Positions 36,381 through 45,424 of a stretch of 64,000 nucleotides of DNA are shown here, one piece after another (position 1 is the first letter of the stretch; every line of letters starts with the position of its first letter). Origin of the DNA: Alteromonas sp. ASW11-130 (GTDB taxonomy: Bacteria; Pseudomonadota; Gammaproteobacteria; Enterobacterales; Alteromonadaceae); assembly GCF_026183735.1 (NCBI RefSeq), contig NZ_JAPFRE010000016.1:224697-288696 (forward strand), read 5' to 3'. Position numbers and translations under genes: made by a program. The notes beneath the pieces are model-generated. The model was not told the DNA's origin. It did not search any database and was given only the letters and a program-made list of their open reading frames with translations.

Positions 36381-37013
36381 TTAAATGTTAAATCCAAAGA
36401 ACAACATAACGATGACCAGAAGTGGTATGGCAATGACTAAACCTGCCAAGATAATGTTTGCTAGGGCGCGCCATATTGAAAATTTTTGCACCTGACTTAT
36501 ACATTTTATAGCAATAATAAACGACCAAATCCCCAATACGATAGAAACCAAGGAAAGTATGATTATCGCAAAGGCTGGGGTCATACCTGTTGCCACGTGA
36601 GGGGAGTGAGGATTTGCCAGCTCGCTTCCGAACATCAAAAGAAATGGGACCCATAAGAATAAAGACGCGATATTGGGAACATATGACCAGGCGATTGCTG
36701 CCCTGATATTGAGCGAAGAGCTAGCGCCACCTAACCATCTGCCGGTAAAACTCGTCAATGCTGCAAAAATATAGAGACCAATAATTCCAATTAAGGGACC
36801 TAAAAATAATGCAAGCGTGAGTTTAAGAATCAGTCCAAGACTTTCACTACCATCCTCCGTTATCGACTGACCGAGTGCTTGATTAAAACCCGACAATGCA
36901 GCAAGAACAATGACGTATTTCTCAGGGTTGGTGTCAATGATGTACTGAATTGTACGCCGAGGGGTAAACCAGATTGATCGCCAAGGATTGAATGATGAAT
37001 GCTCGTATTCCAT
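36381..37013 (-). CDS. YIP1-family membrane protein
   Basis: 210 residues. The N-terminal FNPWRSIWFTPRRTIQYIID is characteristic of bacterial YIP1-domain proteins. About five hydrophobic segments follow (roughly 32-50, 65-92, 105-130, 145-170, 185-208). Function is unknown; the family is related to eukaryotic Yip1 membrane proteins only by fold. It is convergent with the HD gene. Confidence 0.83.
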   Translation of the reverse strand: MEYEHSSFNPWRSIWFTPRRTIQYIIDTNPEKYVIVLAALSGFNQALGQSITEDGSESLGLILKLTLALFLGPLIGIIGLYIFAALTSFTGRWLGGASSSLNIRAAIAWSYVPNIASLFLWVPFLLMFGSELANPHSPHVATGMTPAFAIIILSLVSIVLGIWSFIIAIKCISQVQKFSIWRALANIILAGLVIAIPLLVIVMLFFGFNI

Positions 37014-37677
37014 TTATTACGACTCCCAAATGAGCACAAAAGTTAATTCACGCGCTCGCTTTTTAAATAACGTGCTTAACCATAATAAAACGCTGGGAAA
37101 CCTGCAACGCTTTTCTAGCAGCTATCGTTTGGTAGTTCAGAGGTACATATCCATTGCTATTCGGGTGTGGTGGACGCAAGGTGCTATATCTGCCCATAAC
37201 TTTATTTTTGCACGAGAAGGTGAGGTGCACCATGTGTTCTACGCTTACGCCAGAGATTAGGTAGAATGAAACTATAATCGTGGCCAGTAGTTTTTATTTT
37301 CGCCGCAACCTTATCTCGATCTAGAACAAGAGCAATGGTCGCAATCTAAAACCAACATATAGCGGTGCTATACAGTATTTTACCCCGAAGTAATATTGTC
37401 GACTAAGCGCGGTGGGAATAATTAACGCTGTTTCGTTATCACTGCATCAATATACGCGTCGGTGTATTGAAGACCGTATCATCCCATCCGTTCTCACGTG
37501 AGCTTAGTCAGCGCAAAAGTAGTACGAGCTTTCCTCAAAGAAAGCAAAGAAACATGCCGACTCGTATTGCGAATCTTATTTAAGTTGGATCTCTAGAGAC
37601 TAGGTAGACGTAGCCATGTCAGACTCATTTCATTTTAATACTAACTCACCAATCAACTATCAACATAGGAGACTAGC
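37014..37677. other. intergenic stretch without a recognised gene
   Basis: About 660 bases between divergent YIP1 and dkgB. A plus-strand frame at 37030-37260 encodes a plausible-looking 76-residue basic peptide, but it has no Shine-Dalgarno and no family resemblance. Promoters for both flanking genes must lie here. Confidence 0.45.
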
Positions 37678-38481
37678 GTGGAAAAAATGCCACAAATAGG
37701 AGCGGGAACCTTTCGGCTAGAAGGAAAAGTAGCGAGACAGTCAGTACTCGATGCATTAGAGATAGGTTATCGTCACATTGATACAGCGCAAATTTACGGT
37801 AATGAAGAGCAGGTCGGCGACGCGATTCAAACGAGTGGGGTTGACCGTGAGAGTATCTTTCTTACCACCAAAGTGTGGTACGAAAAATTAGGTAAATCGG
37901 ACTTTATTCCTAGTGTGCATGAGAGCCTTTCAAAACTAAAAACAGACTATGTAGATCTACTATTGGTTCACTGGCCCTACCCGTCGGATAAAATACCGAT
38001 GGAGGAATATTTGAATTGCTTAGCTCAAGCGAAAGAGCAGGGGCTATGTCGTCATATTGGCGTGTCTAACTTTACATTAACCCAGATGGACCGAGCTGTG
38101 AGTATACTTGGGGAAAATGCTATTTATACAAATCAGGTCGAGTGTCATCCTTTTATGCAGAACAGGCAGGTGGCAAAAGCGTGTTATCAACATAATATGA
38201 AATTAACTGCTTACATGCCATTGGCGGTAGGTAAAGTCATGAAAGATAAAACTTTAAATCAAATCGCTGAAAAATATAATGCCACTCCTGCTCAAATTGC
38301 TTTAGCGTGGGCAGAAAAGAACAACATGTTTACCATCCCTTCTTCAACAAACAGAAAGCATTTACAAAGTAACTTTGATTCCCAAGACATTAAGCTTGAT
38401 GAGGAAGATATTACCAGAATCGATGATTTGGAAAAGGGAGAACGAATCGTCGACCCTGACTTTGCACCGAATTGGGATTAG
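37678..38481 (+). CDS. dkgB: 2,5-diketo-D-gluconate reductase B-like aldo-keto reductase
   Basis: 267 residues, identical in length to E. coli DkgB. The catalytic tetrad is D35, Y40, K65 and H98 (DTAQIYGNE, TTKVW, LLVHWP). ISNFTLTQMDRA-type sequence, IPSSTNRKHLQSN for NADPH binding, and the C-terminal FAPNWD match DkgB. It reduces methylglyoxal and related carbonyls with NADPH. The GTG start is favoured because AGGAGAC lies six bases upstream; ATG 37687 is less well placed. Confidence 0.92.
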   Translation: MEKMPQIGAGTFRLEGKVARQSVLDALEIGYRHIDTAQIYGNEEQVGDAIQTSGVDRESIFLTTKVWYEKLGKSDFIPSVHESLSKLKTDYVDLLLVHWPYPSDKIPMEEYLNCLAQAKEQGLCRHIGVSNFTLTQMDRAVSILGENAIYTNQVECHPFMQNRQVAKACYQHNMKLTAYMPLAVGKVMKDKTLNQIAEKYNATPAQIALAWAEKNNMFTIPSSTNRKHLQSNFDSQDIKLDEEDITRIDDLEKGERIVDPDFAPNWD

Positions 38482-38550
38482 GTCACCATTATAAGAAACA
38501 GCGCCCACTCAAAGTGGACGGAATTAATTAGTGATTTATAGGAACGAAAG

Positions 38551-39849
38551 TTGGACCAGTCAGTAAGAGAGTTAGCATTAAAAAGATCAAAACGTAGAGC
38601 GCTAGGTTGGTTAATTGGCGCAGCCAGCCTCTTCCTGCTAACCAGTGTATTAAAGCAATCTGCTTTGGCAGTAGACTATGGTTTTGTTATTGGCCTGATA
38701 AAAATGTCAAGTGAAGCCGCGTTAGTGGGTGGACTTGCGGACTGGTTTGCTGTTACTGCATTGTTCAAACCAATACCTGCTCGTTGGCCCATTCCCCATA
38801 CCAACATAGTGGCAAATAATAAGTCGGTCATTGCCGAAAACTTGTCTGCATTTGTTAAGGAAAAGTTTTTTAACCCGCAGGCTATAGAAATGCTTATAGC
38901 GGAAAGTAAACCTGCTCAAGGTACAGCGCGTTGGCTAAAAGTTACGGTGAATGCAGCTAAAGTGAGTCGTTATGTTAGCGACCTGGCTGCTGGGGCGCTT
39001 AATGTGGTCGACGATAAACCGATTCAGGCTTTTCTAATTGCAGGCTTTAAGCGTGCAATATACCGCGTTGATTTAGGACCACTTGCAGGAGGGACATTAA
39101 ATATACTGACACGCGATAATCGCCATCAAGAAATTTTAAATCAGATTATTCACCGTATCGCTACAGTTTGCGAACACCCCGACACGCAAGCGATGATTTC
39201 TTTGAAACTTCACGAATGGATGCGCACCGAGCATCGTCGGTTGGAAAAGTTTTTACCCTCGGCTTGGTTAAGTGAAAAAGGAGCCAATATCGCAGTAAAG
39301 GCTATTTCCAGTATGATCGTCGATATCAATGAAGATCCCAAGCACCCTGTACGTACCGCATTTGATGATTATTTACATGAATATATCGAGCGGGTCCGAC
39401 AAGAACCTGAGTTAGCACAAAAACTAGACGATTTGCGCGCCAAGCTGCTGGAAAATCCCTCCCTTCATAAGTACCTGACAAAGATTTGGGACGACTTGAA
39501 CGGACGCATTAAACAAGATTTAAACGAGGATAATGGTCACTTTCGCACGCACCTCACTGGCGCCCTGATAAATTTAGGTAAGGCAATAGACAGCGATCCT
39601 AAACTGGCTGCGTCAATTAACAGGCATATTGCCGAAGCTGGGCGTTATATGGCCCCCGAATTGGCTGATTTCTTAACCAACCATATCCAACGTACTATCG
39701 AAAGTTGGGACGAACGCGATATGGCTTATCAAATTGAGCTGAATATCGGCCGAGATTTACAAAAGGTTCGCATAAACGGCACCCTCGTGGGGGGATTCAT
39801 AGGGTGTTTGCTTTATCTGACAGAGATAGGTATCGAAATGCTCCATTGA
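38551..39849 (+). CDS. yjiN: DUF445-family membrane protein (YjiN-like)
   Basis: 432 residues starting at TTG with AGGAACG upstream. Two N-terminal membrane segments (about 16-35, 45-72) containing SEAALVGGLADWFAVTALFKPI, the DUF445 hallmark, are followed by a long amphipathic helical region and a C-terminal membrane helix (about 410-428). E. coli YjiN is about 426 residues. Function unknown. Confidence 0.9.
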   Translation: MDQSVRELALKRSKRRALGWLIGAASLFLLTSVLKQSALAVDYGFVIGLIKMSSEAALVGGLADWFAVTALFKPIPARWPIPHTNIVANNKSVIAENLSAFVKEKFFNPQAIEMLIAESKPAQGTARWLKVTVNAAKVSRYVSDLAAGALNVVDDKPIQAFLIAGFKRAIYRVDLGPLAGGTLNILTRDNRHQEILNQIIHRIATVCEHPDTQAMISLKLHEWMRTEHRRLEKFLPSAWLSEKGANIAVKAISSMIVDINEDPKHPVRTAFDDYLHEYIERVRQEPELAQKLDDLRAKLLENPSLHKYLTKIWDDLNGRIKQDLNEDNGHFRTHLTGALINLGKAIDSDPKLAASINRHIAEAGRYMAPELADFLTNHIQRTIESWDERDMAYQIELNIGRDLQKVRINGTLVGGFIGCLLYLTEIGIEMLH

Positions 39850-39976
39850 TAATAATACTTACTTTAAATACGTTCGCCATAAGAAAGGGTACAAGGGGGT
39901 AGCATGGGATGCGAATTTAAAGAAACGAGGGAGATTATTGCAACATTTGAAATTTGGTCAGTCAATTCCGAATGCT

Positions 39977-40558
39977 TTACTTCGAAGTAAAAATTTGTAA
40001 ATACACTCGTTCCTTCGAGCACGATATAGGGAAATCAGTTACTCTCCTGGTGCCTTCAATTTGATGTGTACGCTCATTCTGAGATGTCAGTCTGAACCTG
40101 CCTGTGGTATCCAGTGTGAGGGCAAGCTCCCTCTCACAATCCTTACTTTTATATTCATAAGATAAATCTATAGGCTGATTAGTGGAGTCGAGTTCAACAT
40201 CATCGGGAATAGGGTAAAATCCTATATTGTTTTTTGTATACCAATGTTTCCCCTCGACCAAAGCATTGCTTCGAGATAACGAATACCCAGCATGGGGTAA
40301 AATAGACTCAAGTATCGTAAGCGCTTCCGGGTTAGTCAACAAGGGGGAGTATATTAAGGTTGAGCGAACGATGCTAAGAGGAAAGGGATGCTCGACTTTA
40401 TTTACTTCAAAATTGTGTTTATAAAGTAACGACACCAATTCAGCTTATTGGTGTGCGTTTAAATAGCGGGTATTTAAATGAACCGTCGTGGTCGAACAGG
40501 CAGTTAAGAACAATAACCCTATGAAAACCGTTGCTAATACCTTTAACAAACGAAACAT
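39977..40558 (-). pseudogene. lipoprotein gene interrupted by an in-frame TAA
   Basis: From the ATG at 40558 the minus strand encodes a lipoprotein signal (MFRLLKVLATVFIGLLF then LTAC, with C21 as the lipidated residue) and 16 further residues. At codon 38 there is a TAA (plus-strand 40445-40447). Reading continues in the same frame for 155 more sense codons to 39977. Without that one stop the product would be a 193-residue lipoprotein. The downstream part alone has only a TTG start (40438) and no signal. I do not recognise the family. Either the gene is newly inactivated, the stop is read through, or the base is a sequencing error. The upstream region carries two repressor-like dyads. Confidence 0.75.
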
Positions 40559-40571
40559 CCGACAATTAAAC

Positions 40572-40604
40572 TACAGTTGTAATCATGATTAAACTACAAC
40601 TGTA
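40572..40604. promoter_or_regulatory. tandem TACA-N2-TGTA dyads (BlaI/MecI-like operators)
   Basis: TACAGTTGTA at 40572-40581 and TACAACTGTA at 40595-40604, centred 23 bases apart and embedded in a direct repeat that begins ATTAAACTACA. They lie 14 bases upstream of the lipoprotein ATG. BlaI/MecI repressors bind TACA/TGTA dyads, often in pairs. No such regulator gene is in the window, so the assignment is inference. Confidence 0.5.
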
Positions 40605-40663
40605 ATCAAGTGTTTTTTCAGGGTTGCCCAAACAAAATTATTTAAAATAACCGGCAATCCATA

Positions 40664-41326
40664 TTATTCTTGAGAATAGAGATAACGCACTTTTGTTTTA
40701 AGGGAGGGGTTATCCAGTTTTAATTCGACCTTTCGATATAGTTTGATTTCCCCTTCTACGATGCTATCCGCACTTATTCTAAGAACAGGGATACTGGCGT
40801 TATCGGTCCAACTATTGTTATCACTTTTTTGCCACACAAGATCACCCATTACCGTTGTTGCTTCAGTCAGTTCGATATCGCCATTGCGTGTCGTGATATC
40901 TCTGCCGACCCGGGCAGCATTTAAGCTAACATCACCATTAACCGTTTCGATATCACCCTTTATATCAGCACCGGATTTTAACAATATATCGCCATTAATG
41001 GTGGTAATATCTCCATCGGCGCGAAGATTTCTTCCAGCTTCAATATTGCCATTCACAACATTGGCGTCTTTTATACTGACATTATCGCCCATTTCAATAC
41101 CGCCATTTACGGTGTCAACGTCTTCAGCAACTACATTGTTTTCCAATTTAATACCACCGTTTACCGTGGATAAATCGCCTACGAGATACCCTTCTTCGAT
41201 ATCGATACCTCCTAAAACGGTACTAATGGAGCTGCCCGCTTTTTCACGGTAGCCATCACCAACGTGGATAATACAACCACTTAATAAAGCAGAAGCTAAA
41301 ACGGGTACGAATAATTTAAATTGCAT
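40664..41326 (-). CDS. lipoprotein with seven ~18-residue beta-solenoid-type repeats
   Basis: 220 residues. Lipobox LLSGC with C18. From about residue 38 to 150 the motif T-V/I-N-G-G/D-I recurs seven times (Gly pairs or NG at 38, 56, 74, 92, 111, 130, 148), a period of 18-19 residues alternating with variable acidic strands. This resembles a right-handed beta-helix as in polymer-forming or DUF4097-type proteins. The C-terminal 60 residues are non-repetitive and basic. It is predicted to be attached to the periplasmic face of the outer membrane. GTCAGGAAATGAT precedes the ATG. Function unknown. Confidence 0.82.
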   Translation of the reverse strand: MQFKLFVPVLASALLSGCIIHVGDGYREKAGSSISTVLGGIDIEEGYLVGDLSTVNGGIKLENNVVAEDVDTVNGGIEMGDNVSIKDANVVNGNIEAGRNLRADGDITTINGDILLKSGADIKGDIETVNGDVSLNAARVGRDITTRNGDIELTEATTVMGDLVWQKSDNNSWTDNASIPVLRISADSIVEGEIKLYRKVELKLDNPSLKTKVRYLYSQE

Positions 41327-41502
41327 ATCATTTCCTGACTGTTTTTATAATTTAATTAGCTTTTGTATCAGATGTTAGCAGTCAGCATGCCACTAATTAA
41401 ATTATATAAAAATCAGTTGGTTAGCTAGCTTAATGCGGGTGCAATAAATAGAAGGGTAGCCTGAAATACTAATTAATGGTCTTCCAGGCTAAAATTGGTC
41501 AA

Positions 41503-41859
41503 TTATTTATCTAGAGGGGTGTTGAAGTCGTCAGATAACTCAAAATCGCCTTCTGCTGATATTAGCTTGTCTTCTTCAAACTGAATAATAAGGCGTTTCT
41601 GAAAATCTTCACCTCGCTTGCTCATTCCTCTTTTCATATCATATACATAATACCAAGTATCATGATTAAACGAGTCTTTGACGACTGGACGGCCCAATAC
41701 ATAGATGACCTGTTCTTTAGACATGCCAATGCGTAACTTTTTGACATCTTTTTCTTCAAGGAAGTTACCTTGAGGAACATCGATTCGATAAATCCAATCA
41801 GTACAGCCTGCCAGACTGCTTATAAAAGTAATAATAAATAATGATTGTAACAACTTCAT
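41503..41859 (-). CDS. bamE: outer membrane assembly lipoprotein BamE (SmpA/OmlA)
   Basis: 118 residues from the ATG at 41859; an upstream in-frame codon would add seven residues before the signal. Lipobox SLAGC. The mature part has the BamE pattern: YRIDVPQGNFLEEKDVKKLRIGMSKEQV-type sequence, then VLGRPVVKDSF and DTWYYVYDMKRG. It is a non-essential subunit of the BAM complex that inserts beta-barrel proteins. It lies downstream of recN on the same strand, as in E. coli. Confidence 0.95.
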   Translation of the reverse strand: MKLLQSLFIITFISSLAGCTDWIYRIDVPQGNFLEEKDVKKLRIGMSKEQVIYVLGRPVVKDSFNHDTWYYVYDMKRGMSKRGEDFQKRLIIQFEEDKLISAEGDFELSDDFNTPLDK

Positions 41860-41951
41860 GACATACAGATCCGCGGACAAGCCTTATCGTTAATTTTGTA
41901 ATTTAGCGGGGAAGCATGCTACCCCGTACGATAGGACCAATCAACTGCTTA

Positions 41952-43637
41952 TTAGTTCGATTCAACACTTTTCAATAATTCCCGCGCGTTGGCCAGGGCA
42001 GTATCTGTTACTTTATCGCCAGCTAATAGCCGAGCTAACTCATCTATACGATCCTGTTTTGTCAAAGGGAGGATGCGTGTTTCAGTTTGCTCTTCGGTAC
42101 TGACTTTCGTTACAAAAAGTTGGTTATGCGCCTGAGCAGCAACTTGTGGTAAGTGAGTTACACACATTACTTGAGACTTCGTTCCTAACTGTCGCAACAA
42201 GTTACCGACGATTGAGGCGGTGGGTCCACTTATACCTGTATCCACTTCGTCAAAAATCATAGTTGGCGTAACATGACTATCTTGCGCTATAACCTGTACC
42301 GCTAGACCTATACGTGAGAGTTCTCCACCGGAGACCACTTTTTCGAGCTTCTCAAGGGATTGGCCAGGGTTAGTGGATACTTTGAATACAACCTCGTCTA
42401 CTCCGTTTATTCCCGGGCGTATATCTTCCCGAGTCGTTACATCAATACTCACCTGGGCGTGAGGCATATTCATTTGCTTGATTTGTTTTTCCACGGAAGT
42501 GCTTAGCTTTTGTGCTGCTTCTTGGCGCGATTCGGTCAATTGTTTCGCTTGTGCCAGATAATGGGTACGCGCATCATCTACTTGTTGTTGCAATCCCTCC
42601 AGCTTTGTCTCGTCAGCTTGCAAAACGTTAAGTTCTGACAAAATAGTTTGGTGATGACGATATAGCTCTTCTGGCGGCACCATATGCTTACGCGATAATT
42701 CCATCGTTTTAGCGAATCTCGCTTCAACCTCTTGTATTAGTTCCGGATCTAAATCAAACTTATCACAGTATCGACGCAATTCCTTCGCGGCTTCTTCAAC
42801 CTGAATAGACGCTTCGTTAAGCATTGAGACAACGGGGGCCAGGTTTGCGTCGCTTTCTTGCAATTGTTCAAGCTTATCCAGTGCCCCCTGAATCATTGAT
42901 AGGGCGTTGGCATCGTCATTTTCGTAAAGTGTAAATACGCTGTGTTGCGCTTCTTCTAGCAGAGCTTGACTATTGCTTACCCGCTTGTGCTCTACTTCAA
43001 GCTCGGCAAATTCGTCTTCAGCTAAGCCGAATTCATCCAGCTCCGCCGCTTGGTATGCTAACAATTGCTGGCGATCGGTGCGCGTTTGCGCTTCGTCTTG
43101 CAAACGTATATGTTCAGATTGAATTGTCTGCCAGTCTCGATAAGCCTGCTTCACTGCCAGTAATAAATTATCGTGCTTGGCGAAACTGTCTACCAATTGG
43201 CGTTGATGCTCTTCTTTAAGCAGTTGCAGATGGGCGTTTTGACCATGAATAGAGATAAAATATTGGCCTAACTGCTTAAGTTGCTGAAGAGAGACGGGGG
43301 AACCATTAATAAACGCTTTTGAGCGGCCTTCACGAGAAATAACCCGACGGATAAAACATACATCAGCTTCATCTTCAGTACGTAACTCGAGTTCATCAAG
43401 CCATTTTACAGCTGCCTGATTATCAGCCAACGAAAAATGCGCTACTATCTCAGCTTTTTCTGCGCCATTTCTCACAGCATTTGCATCAGCCCGGGCACCT
43501 AAGCACAAACTTAATGCATCTATTGCAATGGATTTACCCGCACCTGTTTCACCGGTAATGGCCGTCATGCCCTGTTCAAAGCTAACTGAAAGCTGTTTGA
43601 CAATAGCGAAATTTTTAACTGAAAGATGAACTAGCAT
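41952..43637 (-). CDS. recN: DNA repair protein RecN
   Basis: 561 residues, an SMC-like ATPase needed for double-strand break repair. Walker A GETGAGKS is at 29-36; two long coiled-coil arms flank the centre (about 150-365); the ABC signature is in EKVVSGGELSRIGLA, Walker B in PTMIFDEVDTGISG, and the D-loop/switch in VMCVTHLPQVAAQAH. SOS control is supported by two LexA boxes directly upstream. Confidence 0.97.
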   Translation of the reverse strand: MLVHLSVKNFAIVKQLSVSFEQGMTAITGETGAGKSIAIDALSLCLGARADANAVRNGAEKAEIVAHFSLADNQAAVKWLDELELRTEDEADVCFIRRVISREGRSKAFINGSPVSLQQLKQLGQYFISIHGQNAHLQLLKEEHQRQLVDSFAKHDNLLLAVKQAYRDWQTIQSEHIRLQDEAQTRTDRQQLLAYQAAELDEFGLAEDEFAELEVEHKRVSNSQALLEEAQHSVFTLYENDDANALSMIQGALDKLEQLQESDANLAPVVSMLNEASIQVEEAAKELRRYCDKFDLDPELIQEVEARFAKTMELSRKHMVPPEELYRHHQTILSELNVLQADETKLEGLQQQVDDARTHYLAQAKQLTESRQEAAQKLSTSVEKQIKQMNMPHAQVSIDVTTREDIRPGINGVDEVVFKVSTNPGQSLEKLEKVVSGGELSRIGLAVQVIAQDSHVTPTMIFDEVDTGISGPTASIVGNLLRQLGTKSQVMCVTHLPQVAAQAHNQLFVTKVSTEEQTETRILPLTKQDRIDELARLLAGDKVTDTALANARELLKSVESN

Positions 43638-43649
43638 ATACTCACAATA

Positions 43650-43684
43650 CTTTATAAATATACAGTTAGTGTAAATATATACAG
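43650..43684 (-). promoter_or_regulatory. two LexA (SOS) boxes upstream of recN
   Basis: Minus strand: CTGTATATATTTACAC (43669-43684) and CTGTATATTTATAAAG (43650-43665). Both keep the CTGT half and the AT-rich centre of the CTGT-N8-ACAG box and deviate at the other end. They lie 13-47 bases before the recN ATG, like the multiple boxes of E. coli recN. Confidence 0.8.
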
Positions 43685-44236
43685 TATCTCGGTAATGTAA
43701 AGTGGAATTTTTGACATTACTATAATTTCACCTTCTGGCCCTATCCATAGATAGCTATTTTCTTTTTATTCAACCCCACCGCATAAACCTAATACTCAAT
43801 AAATTGGGATGAATTTTATTGATTTGCCATTTGACTCCTCAATTACCAGTTCTGTCGAAACTAGGGGGGGCTTTAGGTAAAACAATATAACCTGAACTCA
43901 TTGAACCGATGGACATAGCAGTTTGTTTTGAATGGTGACAAATGCTTCAGACTATTATTTTAGGCGGGGCGTCCAGTCTTTCGCAAGTTGGCTATTATTC
44001 GTTTAACAGATTGAAAATTCGGATATTAAGTTCAATTGCCCTGCAAGGGTGGTATCAATAAATCACATTCGTTAAAGATTTTCTCGGAGTTTAAAGGGAC
44101 AAGCTCTTGCACAATGCACACGCACAGATAGTGTTGGTCAATGGCGCTTGTGACTAGTCATGCGTAGATAGTATAAGTTCGGCAGTACAGCGCTTTACGA
44201 TTAATGGAAAGAATACTTTGGTAAGGAAACATATCT
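43685..44236. other. intergenic stretch between recN and the serine hydrolase gene
   Basis: About 550 bases without a supported gene. It holds the distal part of the recN promoter and the promoter of the divergent serine hydrolase. No tRNA, hairpin terminator or repeat of note was seen. Confidence 0.45.
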
Positions 44237-45340
44237 ATGAATAAATTTATTTTTTTGGCAGCAATAATGTTGTGTGGAATAGCTCATGCGAGAGCTGAAC
44301 TGATCTTAACTGAAAAACTTGATCAACAAGTACAACATTACGTTCAACAGGAGCAATTTCAAGGCGTAGTTTTGGTTGCGGAAAAGGGAAATATATTACT
44401 TAAAAAAGCATACGGATACGCAGATATCGAATCAAATTTACCAAACACAGTGAGTAAGAAGTTTTTAATTGGCTCGCTTACAAAATCATTCACTGCTGTT
44501 GCCATACTTAGGCTTGTCGATAAGGGAAAACTTGATTTACACGAGCCGCTTGGTACATATATTCCAGATTTTAAAAAGACGCTTTCTGAGAAGCTTACGC
44601 TCCATCTTTTATTAAAGCATCAATCAGGCCTGGTGCCCCATTTAGAAGGGTTAACTCAGTTCGAAGAAAAAGATATTACGTCTGCGGACATGTTGGACAT
44701 AATCAATACCTCGAAATTGTCATTTGTTCCAGGCTCGGCGTACCAATACTCCAACCTGAATCATCATTTGGCTGCGATGGTAATCGAAAATATTACTGAA
44801 AAAAGCTATGCAAAGGCAATGCAAGAATTGGTTTTTACGCCTTTGGGCATGAAAAATTCAGGAGTGGAGCGATTAGGTCATATTCCATCAAATAGAGCTA
44901 AAGGCTATAGAAAGGAGGCTTTCGGCGTTAAACATGATGAAAATATTGTTTCTTATGCGTTAGGTTCTGGTGATATTTATTCCACGGTCGATGATTTGTT
45001 TAGATGGGAGCAAGCTTTGTATGGAAATAATTTTTTATCGCAAGAAATGATTGAGTTTGCTTTTTCTGGAGAATCAGAAGCGTTTGGAAACTATGGGTAT
45101 GGCTTTCGCGTTAGAGAGTACCAGCGCGCTGCCCAAATTCAAACCGTGGGCACGTTAACCCGGCACGGAGGATCTATGGATGGATTTTATTCAAACCTGC
45201 ATCGCTACATTGATGACAGATTAACTGTGATAGTGCTGGCAAATATACGCGCTTTTCCTATTCGCAAAATGACTTTTGAACTAAAAGAAATCGCAGTAGG
45301 CGCAGAAGGGTTAAACCGAAACAGAAAACGGTTGGAATAG
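44237..45340 (+). CDS. exported class C beta-lactamase-like serine hydrolase
   Basis: 367 residues with a signal peptide (cleavage after about residue 20, ARA). The active-site S80-L-T-K83 lies in IGSLTKSFTAVAI, the second motif is Y171-S-N173, and HGGSMDG takes the place of KTG. This set is typical of the beta-lactamase/transpeptidase-like (AmpC, esterase VIII, D-aminopeptidase) group. Whether it acts on peptides, esters or beta-lactams cannot be told. A terminator hairpin follows. It is inserted between nadK and recN, which are neighbours in many relatives. Confidence 0.88.
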   Translation: MNKFIFLAAIMLCGIAHARAELILTEKLDQQVQHYVQQEQFQGVVLVAEKGNILLKKAYGYADIESNLPNTVSKKFLIGSLTKSFTAVAILRLVDKGKLDLHEPLGTYIPDFKKTLSEKLTLHLLLKHQSGLVPHLEGLTQFEEKDITSADMLDIINTSKLSFVPGSAYQYSNLNHHLAAMVIENITEKSYAKAMQELVFTPLGMKNSGVERLGHIPSNRAKGYRKEAFGVKHDENIVSYALGSGDIYSTVDDLFRWEQALYGNNFLSQEMIEFAFSGESEAFGNYGYGFRVREYQRAAQIQTVGTLTRHGGSMDGFYSNLHRYIDDRLTVIVLANIRAFPIRKMTFELKEIAVGAEGLNRNRKRLE

Positions 45341-45378
45341 AGTACCGTATGGAGTTTTCACGTAGCTGCTAAAAAGAA

Positions 45379-45402
45379 GAAAGGGACACAAGTGTCTCTT
45401 TC
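45379..45402. terminator. bidirectional intrinsic terminator
   Basis: An 11-bp stem GAAAGGGACAC / GTGTCTCTTTC with one G-U pair. The plus side is followed by TCTCCC and the minus side by TTCTTTTT. It lies between convergent serine hydrolase and curA-like genes. Confidence 0.75.
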
Positions 45403-45424
45403 TCTCCCTAATTCGACTATTCGC

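Noticed and set aside
37030-37260. plus-strand 76-codon frame divergent from the YIP1 gene
   Set aside because: The peptide looks plausible but has no ribosome binding site or recognisable family, so it is not listed as a gene.
38505-38517. CCACT/AGTGG hairpin after dkgB as a terminator
   Set aside because: Only five base pairs and no T tract follows.
40743-41252. 169-codon plus-strand frame opposite the beta-repeat lipoprotein
   Set aside because: It is the antisense shadow of a repetitive gene; the minus strand has the lipobox and ribosome site.
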